Part shown: piece by piece, positions 11,753 through 22,885 of the stretch
How the letters are laid out: each line of letters starts with the position of its first letter
Numbering within the stretch: the first letter of the stretch is position 1
Origin: Glebionis coronaria
Taxonomy: Eukaryota; Streptophyta; Magnoliopsida; Asterales; Asteraceae
Assembly: GCA_025667525.1 (NCBI GenBank)
Contig: CM046875.1
Coordinates: forward strand, 203,170,271-203,234,270
Reading direction: 5' to 3'
Length of the DNA: 64,000 nucleotides
The notes under the pieces: model-generated
Told to the model about the DNA's origin: nothing
Databases searched by the model: none
What the model saw: only the letters and a program-made list of their open reading frames with translations
Made by a program: the position numbers and the translations under genes

Positions 11753-12088
11753 TGAAGGTCTACGAGATCTTTGGCCTATTCTACATGATGGATTTGATGT
11801 ATAAAGATGGTTGATTAATTAGATTAATATAAAGAAGATGAGATGAAGGAGATGATGGAGTAGAGAGAGAAAGGAGAGAAGGGAGAAAAGTAGAGAGAGA
11901 AAGTAAAGATGGAATGATAAAATGAGAAAATCAACAACCCCTCCTAACATGCTAGGAGGGGATATATATAGCCCACCCTACATGTGGGCTATATGGACTA
12001 TACATAAACTAAGTGGATCACGAGCCCATTACATAGTTATCGTTGGAGCGACCGATCCTTCATAAATACGTAAAACGTATTTCCAACA
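11753..12088 (-). repeat. 3' LTR of element C
   Basis: 336 bp. In element sense it begins TGTTGGAAATACG at 12088 and ends CCTTCA at 11753. It matches the other LTR apart from about three sites. The core promoter palindromes and TATA box of the 5' LTR are repeated here at 11938-11994. Confidence 0.95.
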
Positions 12089-12220
12089 ATCTCCCCCTAA
12101 GGGAGGTCGCTCCAAGAGACAAAGTTCTAAATAGTCTATATCTCGTGATCTATGCTAACTAAGATGTGACCGAGACTTTATTGGGAAAAACGTATTTCCA
12201 ACAATCTCCCCCTAAGGGAG
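12089..12220 (-). repeat. Duplicated purine tract and partial LTR end in C
   Basis: The purine tract AGGGGGAGAT and the first bases of the LTR (TGTTGGAAATACG) occur twice on the minus strand: tract at 12204-12220 followed by an LTR-like fragment from 12203, then tract at 12089-12105 followed by the true LTR from 12088. The fragment continues as in the LTR of copia E (TCTCGGTCAC) rather than that of C. It is a short hybrid remnant of a related LTR. Confidence 0.75.
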
Positions 12221-14830
12221 GTCACATCTTTTTACAAAATCTTAAACCTAGCATCTATGCTTGAGTCTTCGATCTTGTACTTGTGAATATGCTTGATGTG
12301 ATCTTTGACTTTAGTCTTGAGCATGTTTCCTTGCCTTGACCTTGTGCATTCTTCACTTGTGATATTTGCCTCTTCGTGACTTCATGTTCCACATACTTAT
12401 ACTTTTAAATTCTTGAAAGCTTCAGAGTTTGATACAGCGGAAGACTTGACCTTCAGGCTTTCTTGAATTTGTTGAAGTACTAATTGTATGTAGTATAAGC
12501 ATGTGGTGACGACTTCTTCTGGATTGTACACCGCAATGCGACCTTCTTGTTACGCTGCATAAGACAGTTAGCAACAAACAATATACACGGATGAAATGGC
12601 CTTGAACATTTCATTCTAATTCGGTAGCATTTTACCTCCGGTCGGTGAAGACCGTTGGACGATATTAAATATCGTACTTGTGGCAGGTAGTTTCAATGAA
12701 GAACCTCCTTGACAAGATTTCGCGGGTAAACCCGTTCTCTTTACTCGACCGTCCAAAGCTGACTGCAAACGTAAAGAGTGAATCATTTGGATAATTTCCA
12801 GTTGTCACTAGCTTGATTCATATAGAATCTTGCAAGTTACCTACCAAGTGCTGTTTGATGTTAACACTAGAAGGATTTCCATTCGTCACTGTAAATACTT
12901 AATAGTATTACTCTAAATGTTTTGGCAAGATCACTAAGATATTGCGTAGAGGCCTGGAACGTGTTTAAATTCATTTAAGAATTAAACCACTGTTGCTTTC
13001 CAGTTATCACAAGTTTGATTCATAAAGAATCGCACAAGTCACCTACCATGAGCTTTTTGACATTCGCTCAAGAAGGATTTCCATCTTCATTGTGAATACT
13101 TTCGTATTCCTCGGATGTTCAGGCAAGATCATGAAGATTTTGCGTAGGACTCTTAAGATCTTTCTTACTTTTCACAGTGTGTGAAGAAGCAAGGAAATAT
13201 GAAAGTGTGTCCTAATGAGATATTTGATGATATCAAATGGCTCTAGACTCGATCGTGCATTTTGGATTTTAGTGATCGGAGGCTGGAGAGGAGTGCCACC
13301 TTTTCAATACCAATTTATTCGGAGTGAATAAACCAATAGATAATGTGTTGTTCTCCGTGTGATTAAAACAAATATCTTTTGAGAGATATCTGAGTTAGCT
13401 GGGATGGGTTGTGCATTGCATCACTGGGTCCATGATGTCTGTCTTCAATATTAAGAATCATTAAACAATGATCTTAATAGCATATGTATTGACCCGGTTT
13501 CTGCCTAAGTTGTAAGGAGGGCTTCTTTCTTTACACCCTTTATCTTTACAATTCTTTTTCATTCTTCAACCCCTTCAATGCTTACCAATACGTCATAACT
13601 AGCACCTTGTTGTGATTGTTCCAGTGCTAACTTAAGTACTTGGTCGGCATTCAGCTACGTTCACAGTCTTTCTCCATCTTTCCTAAGGACTACTATTTCT
13701 AGCTATGGAATGTCCTTGGGAAAATTCCTCCGGTTCTAGAGAAATCATTGGACTTTAACCTATCCTACCATCCTTATGTCACCACAATCTTCATCGTCGT
13801 GAAATAAATGGGTTGCGGGTAAGTATAAATCACCATGAAATCCATTTTGAAGTGCAAATCCATTTTGCTCCCCCTTAACATATGCCACGATATCCGAAAA
13901 CATTTCGCACATGTCAGGATGAGCAAGCACGTTAAGTCAAACCATTTGTGATTAATCATTTCCCATATTAAATCACATTTTCTCCCCCATATTAAAAATA
14001 TTAACTCAATCAATGTTTTTAATATCAATTGATTTAATAGCGTTTTAAGAAAATTTGGGAAGAAAAATGCAAATCCAATTATCTTCATGAATTACACAAG
14101 CTCCCCCTTAAATTAATGAGGGTGTACTTGAAACGTAAATTAAATACCTTTTAAACACAAGTGTAAGGTATTTATCACGTGCAAAGATCATATATGATAA
14201 TGAATTCACAAGATTAGAAATTTACGAGGTTGGACCTGAATGATGGAGAACATCATATGAAAGAAGCACATGGTTCTTGTTCACGAATGTTGGTCTTCCT
14301 CGTAACTTCTGAAGTTATCTCTTGACTCCATGTGTATGATTGATATCGTTGTCTTAACACCAATATGTGAACTTGGCACTCTCGGTATCAAGGATTCTGA
14401 ATGCTGGACAATTGCTCCCCCTCAATTATTGACCCGTGTTCTATTGAAAGACCTGTAGTCACCGTTTAAGTAGTCGCATCGTCGAGTATGTAGATATCAA
14501 TTGCAACGAACTTCGGATTGTGGAGTTGATAACTTCGGATTTTGAAGTCAAAGCTTTTCGGTGAAATGCTTGACTTCAATGTGAAAAGCGGGTTACTATC
14601 GGAAATAATAGCAAACCATAATGGAGCATGTTTTAAATCTTTTAAACTTCTGCTCGAACTTTATTTACAATCCCGTGTCATTATTGAATGACATTTCTAG
14701 GTTCGTAAATATTATCGATTCCAGAAGACATGATCTTTTTATCAAAACATTTTGAACACACAATTTTGAAAGATTTAGAAAAATCTTTTGAAAAAATTCT
14801 TGAAAAATTGTGTTCCAAGTTTTGAAAAAC
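12221..14830 (-). other. 3' non-coding region of element C
   Basis: Minus-strand interval between the hairpin repeats and the purine tract. Only short frames are present; I could not recognise RT, integrase or RNase H. One stretch at 12425-12560 reads as about 50 codons without a stop on the minus strand, but I recognise no domain in it. CTCCCCC-containing motifs at 13870, 13981 and 14100 look like degenerate purine-tract sequences on the minus strand. Confidence 0.45.
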
Positions 14831-14835
14831 AATTA

Positions 14836-15695
14836 CTTGAGCTTAAGATGTTGAATATCTTATAAAACGAGCTCAAGTCCGAGAAGTTGTAAACTTCCCG
14901 TTGTTAAGGATAAGTTACCATCGGCGATAAACTTTCCTTTTATCTGAAGGACGAGTTCTAAGCTGACATTTACTTAGAAGTCGTTTTCATGAGCTTGAAA
15001 ACTTGGACTGTTTTAACGGAAAGCTCATGACCGAGAAAGGTTAATTTCTCGTTATGAGGAAAAGTTCTCTTATTTAAAAGATACACTTTCCTTTCTGAGC
15101 TTAAAACTTCGAATGTTTTAATACAAGCTCATGACCGAGAAAGGTGAATTTCTCGTTAAGAGGATAAGTTATCATAAAAGATAATCTTTCCTTTATTTTA
15201 AGTTCGAGTTACAGTCTGACATTTAACTGTAAGTCATTGTGCATGAGCTTAAAAACTTCGAATGTTTTTTGATATAAGCTCATGCCCGAGAAAAATTAAT
15301 TTCTCGTTGTTAGGATCAGTTTATCATCGACGATAAACTCTCCTTTCTTTGAAGCACGGGTTACCATCTGATATTTAATGATGAACCAAATACACGAGCT
15401 TAAAACCTTTGAATGGTTTTAGGATAAGCTCGTGTCCAAGAAAACTTAATTTCTTGTTAAGAGGGTAAGTTATCGTTGCATAGATAAACTTCCCTGTCTC
15501 TGAAGTCCGGGTCGTCGTCTGTCATTTAACGAGGAGCCATAGTGCATGAGCTTAAAAACTTGGAATGTTTTTTATATAAGCTCATGCCCGAGAAAAATGA
15601 ATTTCTCGTTGTTAGGATAAGTTTACCATCGGCGATAAACTTTCCTTTCTTTGAAGAGCAAGTTATAGTCTGTGATGTGACTATAAGTCCTTATG
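14836..15695 (-). repeat. Six ~150-bp repeats of paired hairpins in C
   Basis: Six units with GAGCT cores at about 14839, 14991, 15097, 15245, 15396 and 15548. Each holds a hairpin with a short A/T-rich loop: CTTGAGC/GCTCAAG in unit 1, CATGAGCTT/AAGCTCATG in unit 2, CATGAGCTTA/TAAGCTCATG in units 4 and 6, CACGAGCTTA/TAAGCTCGTG in unit 5. A second hairpin follows: CGAGAAA/TTTCTCG in units 2, 3, 4 and 6, CAAGAAA/TTTCTTG in unit 5. Stem changes come in matched pairs. The array lies between the gag-type ORF and the 3' LTR, so it would be in the transcript. Confidence 0.85.
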
Positions 15696-15704
15696 CAGTT
15701 AAGC

Positions 15705-17910
15705 TTAACCATGAATCCCCTGAGATACTAGTTTCTCTGATATCTGCTTCTTCAGCAACCAAACTCTGAGAGTGTCCTTAGTTGAACGGTATACAATGAT
15801 TGGACCACTTCGTTCTTTTGGAACATCAACTTTGGTACCTGCATTCTCATTAGGAGTTTGTATACTTTTGCATGGGTTAGAGATATCTATTTTAGAAGCA
15901 CGTGGGGGTTCACGGTTTTCTTTTCTTGTGTCAGAGGTTACCTGAGGGGATGATTTACTTGTCTTAGTTGGCAAACGTTTCCTATTATAGAAAACCTTAA
16001 GTTCAGGCTTAAGTGATGTATCATCCTTTGCAATTTCCTCCCTAGTAGTCTTCGTAGAATCAGAGACTATCCTAGTTAAAGGGCACTCGTTTCCTACAAG
16101 AGTGAAAGTTCTACCAGTGGGGCGCCACATTTTGCCAACGGGTTTGATTTTAGCTACCCACTGGGATTTAAGTCTAGCACGGGAGTTCACCTCATTAAGC
16201 AATTTTTTTGATACAAGAGTCATGATTTGCCGTAAGGACACATTTTCTACATGTTTTACAAGTAGCATATTTAATGTCCAAGTACTTCCTAGATGATTGA
16301 TCGATGCTCCTAGGAGACGTCATGCTACGGGTAGCAGTGTTGGGTAATCTAGAAGGCATCTGACTAGGTTGGACATTGCTATCTCTTACATGTGTCTTTT
16401 GAATAGCTTCCCTTTGACCAAAATCATGGCGCACATCAGTTGAACTAGTTATAGACGTGTTCATTGAACTATTCTTAGAGAAACTAGGGGCAATCATGTG
16501 ATGAGGTCTTGCTAAAACTGATTTAGTCACATTAGGCCTAGTTGGTGGAGTGACTATTCTAGAAATATGACCCAAATCAACTTGGGAGGCAAACCGCGGT
16601 CTCGAGGATTGTGGTCGCTCGGATCTAAATGCAGTAGGTTGTCTGACAATCGGTTGTCTAACGAACTGATTTGTAGGCGGTTTCCCCAAGATTGATGGTT
16701 TTTCAAGCTTAGTGTCCACACTAGGTCCTCTATTTTTCCTTAACTCGTTTTTCAACGCAGCTATAGCAAACACCTTTTCCTGAACTTGGGCTTTTAACGT
16801 TTCATTTTCTTTGAGCAATCTATCTTGGGATGCCAATTTAGACTCTAGTAACTGAATTTGTTTCAAAAAATTATCCTTTTCAGCTTTTGAATCTAAAACT
16901 TTTTGATCCAATTTTCTTTCAAGAAAAACATTTGACTTTTCAAGTTTTTCAAAGTATGTTTCAAATTTGTCCGTTTTCTTAGAAAATTCAAGTTTGGCAT
17001 CCTCAAGATCTTTTGATTGTTGAGCTACAATCGTTTCGAGCTCTCTAATCTTGGAATCAGAAGCAGTCAATGAAGCAGTTATAATACAATTATCATGATG
17101 TACTATAGCATTTTGAACAATCTCTCCCCCATTATGACTTACATCGGATGAATCAGAAGTGGTATTTCTATCACTCTTTTCCATCCCATGTTTGTCATAA
17201 TTAGGTTCAGAATGCTCAATATGCGGCAAATCATCAGCATATACATCATAATCAACATTACATTGTACCATGTTTGCAGGCTCTTCGTCATAAACGGGTA
17301 AGGCGTCATCAAGAAGGATCTCGTGAACATTCCCTGACGTACCACTGGTATCATGTTGTCCTTCTGATTCCTTGCTCTTGCCATCGTTATGCTCCAAGTT
17401 GTCAACCGTATGACCATTCTCCTCTTGCATCTGCGTCATTGATTCTTGCACTCCATTATCATACACTTGCTGAAGTTGTGATCTTTGATAAATCGAAGAC
17501 GAGACCGATGTCATGAGTTTCAATATTGTATCACGGAAAACTCGAAGCTCGGTATGTGTATCTCGAAGAAATGATTGGCAAATCACTGAACTTTCAGGCT
17601 TGATGATATTGAATTGGAGGAAAGGCGTGAGTTGTGTCACAAGAGTCTTATATGCAAGTGCCGATGCGGAGTGATTGAAGTTGTCATTGTTGAGTTGCTC
17701 GGCGAGTTGGCTCAAAGTGTTGAATATTGAGTCGATGAATATATGACGATCTTGACCAAAGATTTTCATAAATTCGCTCCCTCCTTGAATCCGTGAAAGA
17801 GTAACTATATGACACTGAAGCATTTGAAATGAAGTTATACCACTTTCTCTAGCGTTGGCTTGCACTTGATGCAATTCTCCCTTGTTCGATGTCGAATTCA
17901 AGAAATCCAT
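15705..17910 (-). pseudogene. gag: Gag-type protein of copia element C, one frameshift
   Basis: A 571-codon frame (17910-16195) continues after a 1-nt slip in a seven-A run (T run at 16203-16209 on the plus strand) into a frame ending at 15705, together about 735 residues. Residues 1-130 are helical. About 260-390 form a coiled coil with many Lys/Glu heptads. After that come Pro/Arg/Ser-rich segments (KPSILGKPPTNQF, RPRFASQVD) and a Cys-rich motif with spacing CKTCRKC...C near residue 552. From memory this matches gag-region proteins of Asteraceae copia elements, where the frame is continuous, so the slip is probably a disabling insertion. No protease or integrase follows. Confidence 0.7.
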
Positions 17911-17959
17911 TGAAAATCGATGAACAATTACGTTAAGAATTACTGATTGATGAAAAATC

Positions 17960-18345
17960 CGTCGTCAATTTCAAATAATAATACCCGATGAAAAAAAAAT
18001 CCGTCAGCAAAATTAAAAAAATTTGAAAATTACGACTATAACTTAATATCATAAAAATAAAAATTTGAAAATAAAAATAAAAATATCAATTGATTATCAA
18101 AATTAAAAAAATTAATATCCAAAATAAAAATTAATATCCAAAATAACTTAACTAAAATGTTTAAATATATAAAAATGTAATTTAACTAAAAATAAAAATA
18201 AAAATAAAAATAAAAATAAAAATAAGAATAGATTATCAAAATAGAACGTTAGTAAAAAACGTTAGTAAAAAACGTAATGTTTAAATAGATTAACTAACAA
18301 AATAAAACGTTAGTAAAAAACGTTACTAAAAATATCCCAAATCTC
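17960..18345. repeat. A-rich simple repeats in C leader
   Basis: A-rich DNA with a run of AAAAAT units at 18188-18230 and a duplicated AACGTTAGTAAAA phrase at 18244-18322. It lies between the start of the gag-type ORF and the promoter-like block. Nothing coding is visible. Confidence 0.7.
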
Positions 18346-18375
18346 TCTAAGATATCTGTTTAAAAAAACAAAACA

Positions 18376-18820
18376 CACACGTGTCCTATTAACCGCTTTG
18401 GTTTCTCCGCCCCAAGATAAATATATAAAAACCTTTTATCTTATCAAACTTCTTTGTTTGCTCCGTCACTCTCTCTTCTCCAAATCTCTCTCTCCTAAAC
18501 GAAAAGCAAACACAGAACACAATCTTCCGCCTCCCTATCTCCCTGTTTTCTCTCAAAAACTAAGCTAGTTATCTCTCTCCTCCTCAAAACCAGTGATCCT
18601 CCTCCTCTATACTCAAAAGTTCCGCCCCTTTAATCTATTTATCACAAACTGATAAACACAACCTGCGTCCCTTCAATCAGATCTTTTCAATCCGAACAAT
18701 TAATCTAGTAAGAACAAAATACTTGGCTTCAAGATCTTTTTTATAAAGGTCTCGGGTAGGTATTGTTTTTCTATTAATCATAGTCTTTCTCTCATCTGTA
18801 GTGTCTTTCTTGTCAGTCTT
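18376..18820 (+). promoter_or_regulatory. Host-like promoter, 5'UTR and intron signals, antisense in C
   Basis: On the plus strand, opposite to element C, lies an ACGTG box (18376-18385), a TATA-like ATATATAAA near 18421-18430, then about 300 bp of CT-rich 5'UTR-like sequence (18450-18640), a good splice donor GGTAGGTATT at about 18755 and a TTTCTTGTCAG acceptor-like end at 18808-18818. After that the plus strand turns G/T-rich, as plant first introns and their downstream sequence can be. This resembles a captured plant promoter plus first exon. A native antisense promoter of the element is the alternative. Confidence 0.45.
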
Positions 18821-19394
18821 GGGTTGAGTTTGTAGATCGATGAAGGTTTGTTTAGACTGAGATCTTGAATATTGGGTGGGTTTGAGTGAAGTCGAGTCGT
18901 GAGGATGTATCTGTGTGGTTGTGTTTGGGTGAGGCTGAGTGTAAACTGTTTTTATGAAGTTTTTGAGGTCGGTGAAGACGAGAGAGTGTGGGTGTTTTGA
19001 GTTGTGCGAGTTAGTCTTGCATGTTGGGTCCGAGAGTCTAGGTCGAGAGTGTGAGGGTGAACGAGAGGATGGGTTTGTGGGGTTTTTGGATTCTGTTAAG
19101 CGAGGGTGAGTGGAGTGAGTGATAGAGTTGCTGTGTGTTTGTGTGTTCGAAAAACAGTATGCTTGTTTTGGAGTCGAAGGTTGTTGATTCTTGTGAAAGG
19201 TGAGTTTTGTTGATGAGAGATGTCGAGTCTTGGGTCTGTTGGTAGTGAGTGAGTTTGTGTCAGTTTAGATGTCGAGGGTATGAGTCGGTTTAAGAGACGA
19301 GGATGACTTGTCTATGTCGAAAAAAAAAATTGTTTTGTAAATGAGATCGAGTCTTTGTTTATACGAGTCTTGTTGAGGTTTGAAGTTTGATGCT

Positions 19395-19663
19395 TCGTTC
19401 GGAACTTCCGTTCGTTCGGAACTTCCGTTCGTTCGGAACTTCCGTTCGTTCGGAACTTTCGTTCGTTCGGAACTTTCGTTCGTTCGGAACTTCCGTTCGT
19501 TCGGAACTTCCGTTCGTTCGGAAGTTTCGTTCGTTCGGAAGTTTCGCTCACCCGGAAGTTTCGTTCACCCGGAAGTTTCGTTCACCCGGAACTTTTTTGT
19601 TCGTCCGGAACTTTTTTCGTCCGGAAGTTTGTTCGTCCGGAACTTTGTTCGTCCGGAACTTTG
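19395..19663 (+). repeat. 17-bp minisatellite in C leader
   Basis: Tandem copies of CGTTCGGAACTTCCGTT, 17 bp, for about ten units, then degenerate copies with CACCCGGAAG and CGTCCGGAAC variants to 19663. In element sense the core reads GTTCCGAAC. The apparent ORFs in several frames on both strands are a by-product of the repeat. Confidence 0.85.
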
Positions 19664-20283
19664 ATGTTGAAAAATGGATGGGACAGAAACAAAGGACCAG
19701 AGAAAATGATAACCAAGATAATGGACAGATTTGACAGTTGACCAAAAATTGAAAGAAACCCAGATCAAGAGAAGCTTAGAAAACTGATAAAAATGATACT
19801 AAAAATAAAAATAAAATAATAAAAAATTTAAAGAAAGACGGTTGGACAAAAACTTGACAGAAACCCAGATCAAGAGAAATTTATAAAACTGATAAAAATA
19901 AAAATAAAAATAAAATAAAAAAATACAAACTTTAAAATAAAAAAAATTGATAAAATTGATAAAAATTTAGAAATTGATAAAATTGATAGATTAAAAAACA
20001 AGAAAAAAATACAAACTTTTTATAGAAATTTGTGATTAAATTTGTGATTAAGAACAATAAAAAATACAAACTTTTTATAAAAACACAAACTTTTTAAGAC
20101 ATGATATTAAAATTTTTGATTTTTGTATAAAAATTTGTGATTTTTATGTAAAAAGTAAGTAAATCTAAAGATTTGACATGATTTAAAGCATAAAAATACA
20201 AACTTTTTAAGATAAAAGCTTGATTAAATAAAAACCCATCAAAATCAAACAAAATAAAAACAAGAATAAACCAAACTAACCAT

Positions 20284-20298
20284 GCTCTTGATACCAAT
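20284..20298 (-). other. Primer binding site of element C
   Basis: In element sense the LTR end (CCTTCA) is followed by ATTGGTATCAAGAGC, close to the Met-type copia primer site. It confirms that element C reads on the minus strand. Confidence 0.75.
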
Positions 20299-20634
20299 TG
20301 AAGGTCTACGAGATCTTTGGCCTATTCTACATGATGGATTTGATGTATAAACATGGTTGATTAATTAGATTAATATAAAGAAGATGAGATGAAGGAGATG
20401 ATGGAGTAGAGAGAGAAAGGAGAGAAGGGAGAAAAGTAGAGAGAGAAAGTAAAGATGGAATGATAAAATGAGAAAATCAACAACCCCTCCTAACATGCTA
20501 GGAGGGGATATATATAGCCCACCCTACATGTGGGCTATATGGACTATACATAAACTAAGTGGATCACGAGCCCATTACATAATAATCGTTGGAGCGACCG
20601 ATCCTTCATAAATACGTAAAACGTATTTCCAACA
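20299..20634 (-). repeat. 5' LTR of element C
   Basis: 336 bp, TGTTGG at 20634 to CCTTCA at 20299 in element sense. It differs from 11753-12088 by one G/C change near 20351 and two changes near 20581-20583. CT-rich sequence after the TATA box fits the transcript start region. Confidence 0.95.
20484..20540 (-). promoter_or_regulatory. Palindrome-TATA-palindrome core promoter of C
   Basis: Upstream palindrome ATATAGCCCAC/GTGGGCTATAT (20512-20522 with 20530-20540), a TATATATA box overlapping its edge (20508-20516), then downstream palindrome CCCCTCCTA/TAGGAGGGG (20484-20492 with 20499-20507). Transcription would run leftwards, so the second palindrome would fall at or near the RNA 5' end. The other LTR repeats this at 11938-11994. 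Copia E has the same layout with different bases. Confidence 0.7.
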
Positions 20635-20639
20635 ACAGT

Positions 20640-22661
20640 AAATTCTTCGGTTTGGTTAAAAGTACATGGTAGCACAAAACGACCGGGGTCTCTAAGTTTT
20701 TCCGGAAGTTCTTTAAGAAGGACTGCAGAACAATTTTCATTTAAGCGTGTGTTGACAAACTCAGCCATCTTTTCCTTCTTACTAAGCATTTCCTTGAATG
20801 CTTTGACAAATTTTGGCATTTGGCAAGTGCTTCAACAAGGCTAATGTTGAAATTCAGTTGGGAGATCATCTTCAAAAAAGAAGTAACTTGAGCATCCTCT
20901 TTAGTGAGCAATTTACACTTGTCTAATCGAGAAGGATAAGGGATATTGGGTTTAGGTGGTGTAGGTGTAGAAGGTAAAGGTTAAGATGTTGAAGGTTGAG
21001 AAGTAGAAGGTGGGGTTGGTGAAAGGTTTTTCCTTGATAATTCTTTTGTAAGAGGTGGAGACGGTAATGTAGAACTAGTATTAGGCGTGGAAGTAGGAGG
21101 AATAAATGGGGGTGGAAGAGGTGTAGATGGAGAAACTGGGGGAAGGGTAGATGGTCCTACAAGAGTTGCTCCACTGCGTGTAGTAATAGCACTCACATTC
21201 GCTCTTGGGTTGGTGACTGTATTCGAAGGAAGAGAGCCCGACGTAGAGGGTTGATTACTTTGAAATAAACTAGCCATCATATTCCGCAAATCATTTGTTT
21301 GATTGCTTAAAGAAGTTTGCATATCATTTCTAAGCTCGGTTCGAATATCATTCCCTTGTTTAGTGATATCTCCTTTCAAGTTGATGATTTAGCTTTGAAG
21401 ATTCTTAACTACCTCTCCTTGGGTCCTTATGAAAGTTTCAACATCATGATTATAAGTTGTGGGTGGAGTGATGGTGGAGCTTGGGGAGCGGGTGGGTGAT
21501 AGGGATTAGAAGCTCGAGGTGGGTTTGGATTGCTTCTATTGAAGTTGTTTGGGTTGTGGTTTTGAGGAGAAAAACCGGGTGAAAGATAGTTGTTGGAACG
21601 GTAACTTAGCAAGTTATGATCACCTTGAGTTCGGGCTTGATAGCCTTCCGTGTAATAGTTACCATGAGCCGCATACACGTTTTCCGGATTGCCGTGAGTA
21701 GAAGGACAATCAGTTTATGAATGAGGACCGCTGCAAATCTCACAAGAAAGTGTTACATCTTTTACTTGTTGAAGTTGGTTCGTAGCCATGAGTTGGATAT
21801 TTTTGTTCATTTCGGCTAGCATGCGGGTGAGTTCGATCATCTCGGGGCTGGAAGAAGTAGAAGAAACATTAACCCTTGGATTATTTCTTGAAGATGCGGA
21901 TGAATCCCAATTTTTGTGATGAGTGGTCATGTTCTCTATAAGCTCTCTACACTCCTCGGGTCTTCTTTTCATATGCCACCGGCGGCTACATTAATCGTAT
22001 CACGATCACGAAAAGTTAAACCGTTGTAGAAAGCATCAATCAAAGTGTCGGGGAGCATATTATGATTAGGACATTGATCGATCAAAACATTATAACGTTC
22101 CCAAGCATCGAAAATTGATTCATCAGGTTCTTGTGTAAAACCACTAATTTGATTCCGAAGGCTCGTTACCATGGATGGTGGAAAGTAGCGCGACAAAAAT
22201 CGTTGAGTCATTTCGTCCCATGTATGAATTGAATTCTTCGGAAGACGATCAAACCATTTTTCAGCATGGTGGGATAAAGTGTGTGGAAATAGATGAAGGC
22301 GAAGAAAATCCATGGTAACACCGAGCAATTGCATGCTTTGAGTGACCGTAATGAATTTGTCGAGGTGTTTGTTGGCATCATCATCGGGTAATCCGCGAAA
22401 TGGACAAGTGTTTTGAACTTGTTGGATCATGTGATGCTTCAACGAAAATTCAGGAGCCGTGATTTGCGTCGGCACAATCGGTCCTCCACGTCCATTCATT
22501 GTTGGTTGACAAAGCTCCTCCATCGTACGAAGGTCGGGTGGAGGAAGATGGTTATTATTATTCATGTTGAGGTGAGGTGGGTTATTATTGTTTTGCACAC
22601 CAGCCATATCTAAGTCTTCAAGAGTCTCGGGCTCAGAATAAGACGAAGATCTTGTACGCAT
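20640..22661 (-). pseudogene. gag: Ty3/gypsy gag of element B
   Basis: Starts MRTRSSSYSEPE at 22661. The capsid-like gag domain spans about residues 60-225 (FPHTLSHHAEKWFDRLP, then WDEMTQRFLSRYFPP, typical of the retrotransposon gag family). A frame slip at about 21970 leads into MKRRPEECRELIENM, then a zinc knuckle of the form CEICSGPHx5C at about 21700-21740 that is broken by a TAA at 21716-21718. Gln/Asn/Pro-rich sequence follows, then a conserved pre-protease segment (20819-20640: NENCSAVLLKELPEKLRDPG) ending at the element C insertion. Gag would form virus-like particles; this copy is dead. Confidence 0.85.
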
Positions 22662-22869
22662 ACACCTGCAAAAGAAAAAGATAGCAAATAAGTAGACAAA
22701 TAGTGGTTAACGTAAAAATAAAATCTTCTTGGTGCAAAACTTTGAAAAAGAAATGCTTTTTATGAGTTTTTTTTAATGTTTTTGGATTTTTGAAATTTTT
22801 TTATTTTTAGGATTTTTTGAAATTTTTTTATTTTTAGGATTTTTTGAAAATTTTTGACACGAAAAATAA

Positions 22870-22885
22870 CGTTCACAAGTGAACG
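22870..22885 (-). other. Conserved hairpin after the B primer site
   Basis: CGTTCAC and GTGAACG around AA, with an adjoining GGATCC. Element H has the same stem with a TTT loop at 51291-51307, in the same place downstream of its primer site. It could be a packaging or dimerisation structure; this is inference from position and conservation. Confidence 0.6.

Larger units (their letters stand above)
11753..20634 (-). mobile_element. Element C: young gag-only Ty1/copia-like element
   Basis: 8882-bp minus-strand element with 336-bp LTRs at both ends that differ at only about three sites by eye, so it is the youngest clear insertion here. Flanks are GCAGT (11748-11752) and ACAGT (20635-20639), a near-match target duplication. 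Order in element sense: LTR, primer site (20284-20298), long leader with minisatellite and antisense promoter-like block, gag-type ORF (17910-15705), tail with hairpin repeats, duplicated purine tract, LTR. No protease, integrase or RT is seen, so mobility would need help in trans. It splits the protease of element B. Confidence 0.9.

Noticed and set aside
12425..12560. About 50-codon open stretch in the tail of C
   Set aside because: No recognisable family, a stop just upstream, and length expected by chance.
16203..16209. Programmed +1 frameshift at the seven-A run in C gag
   Set aside because: Related proteins appear continuous here, so a one-base insertion is simpler; no rare codon or pseudoknot was evident.
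19312..19768. Overlapping frames with NERKFRTNGSSERT-like repeats
   Set aside because: Generated in several frames by the 17-bp minisatellite; no domain support.
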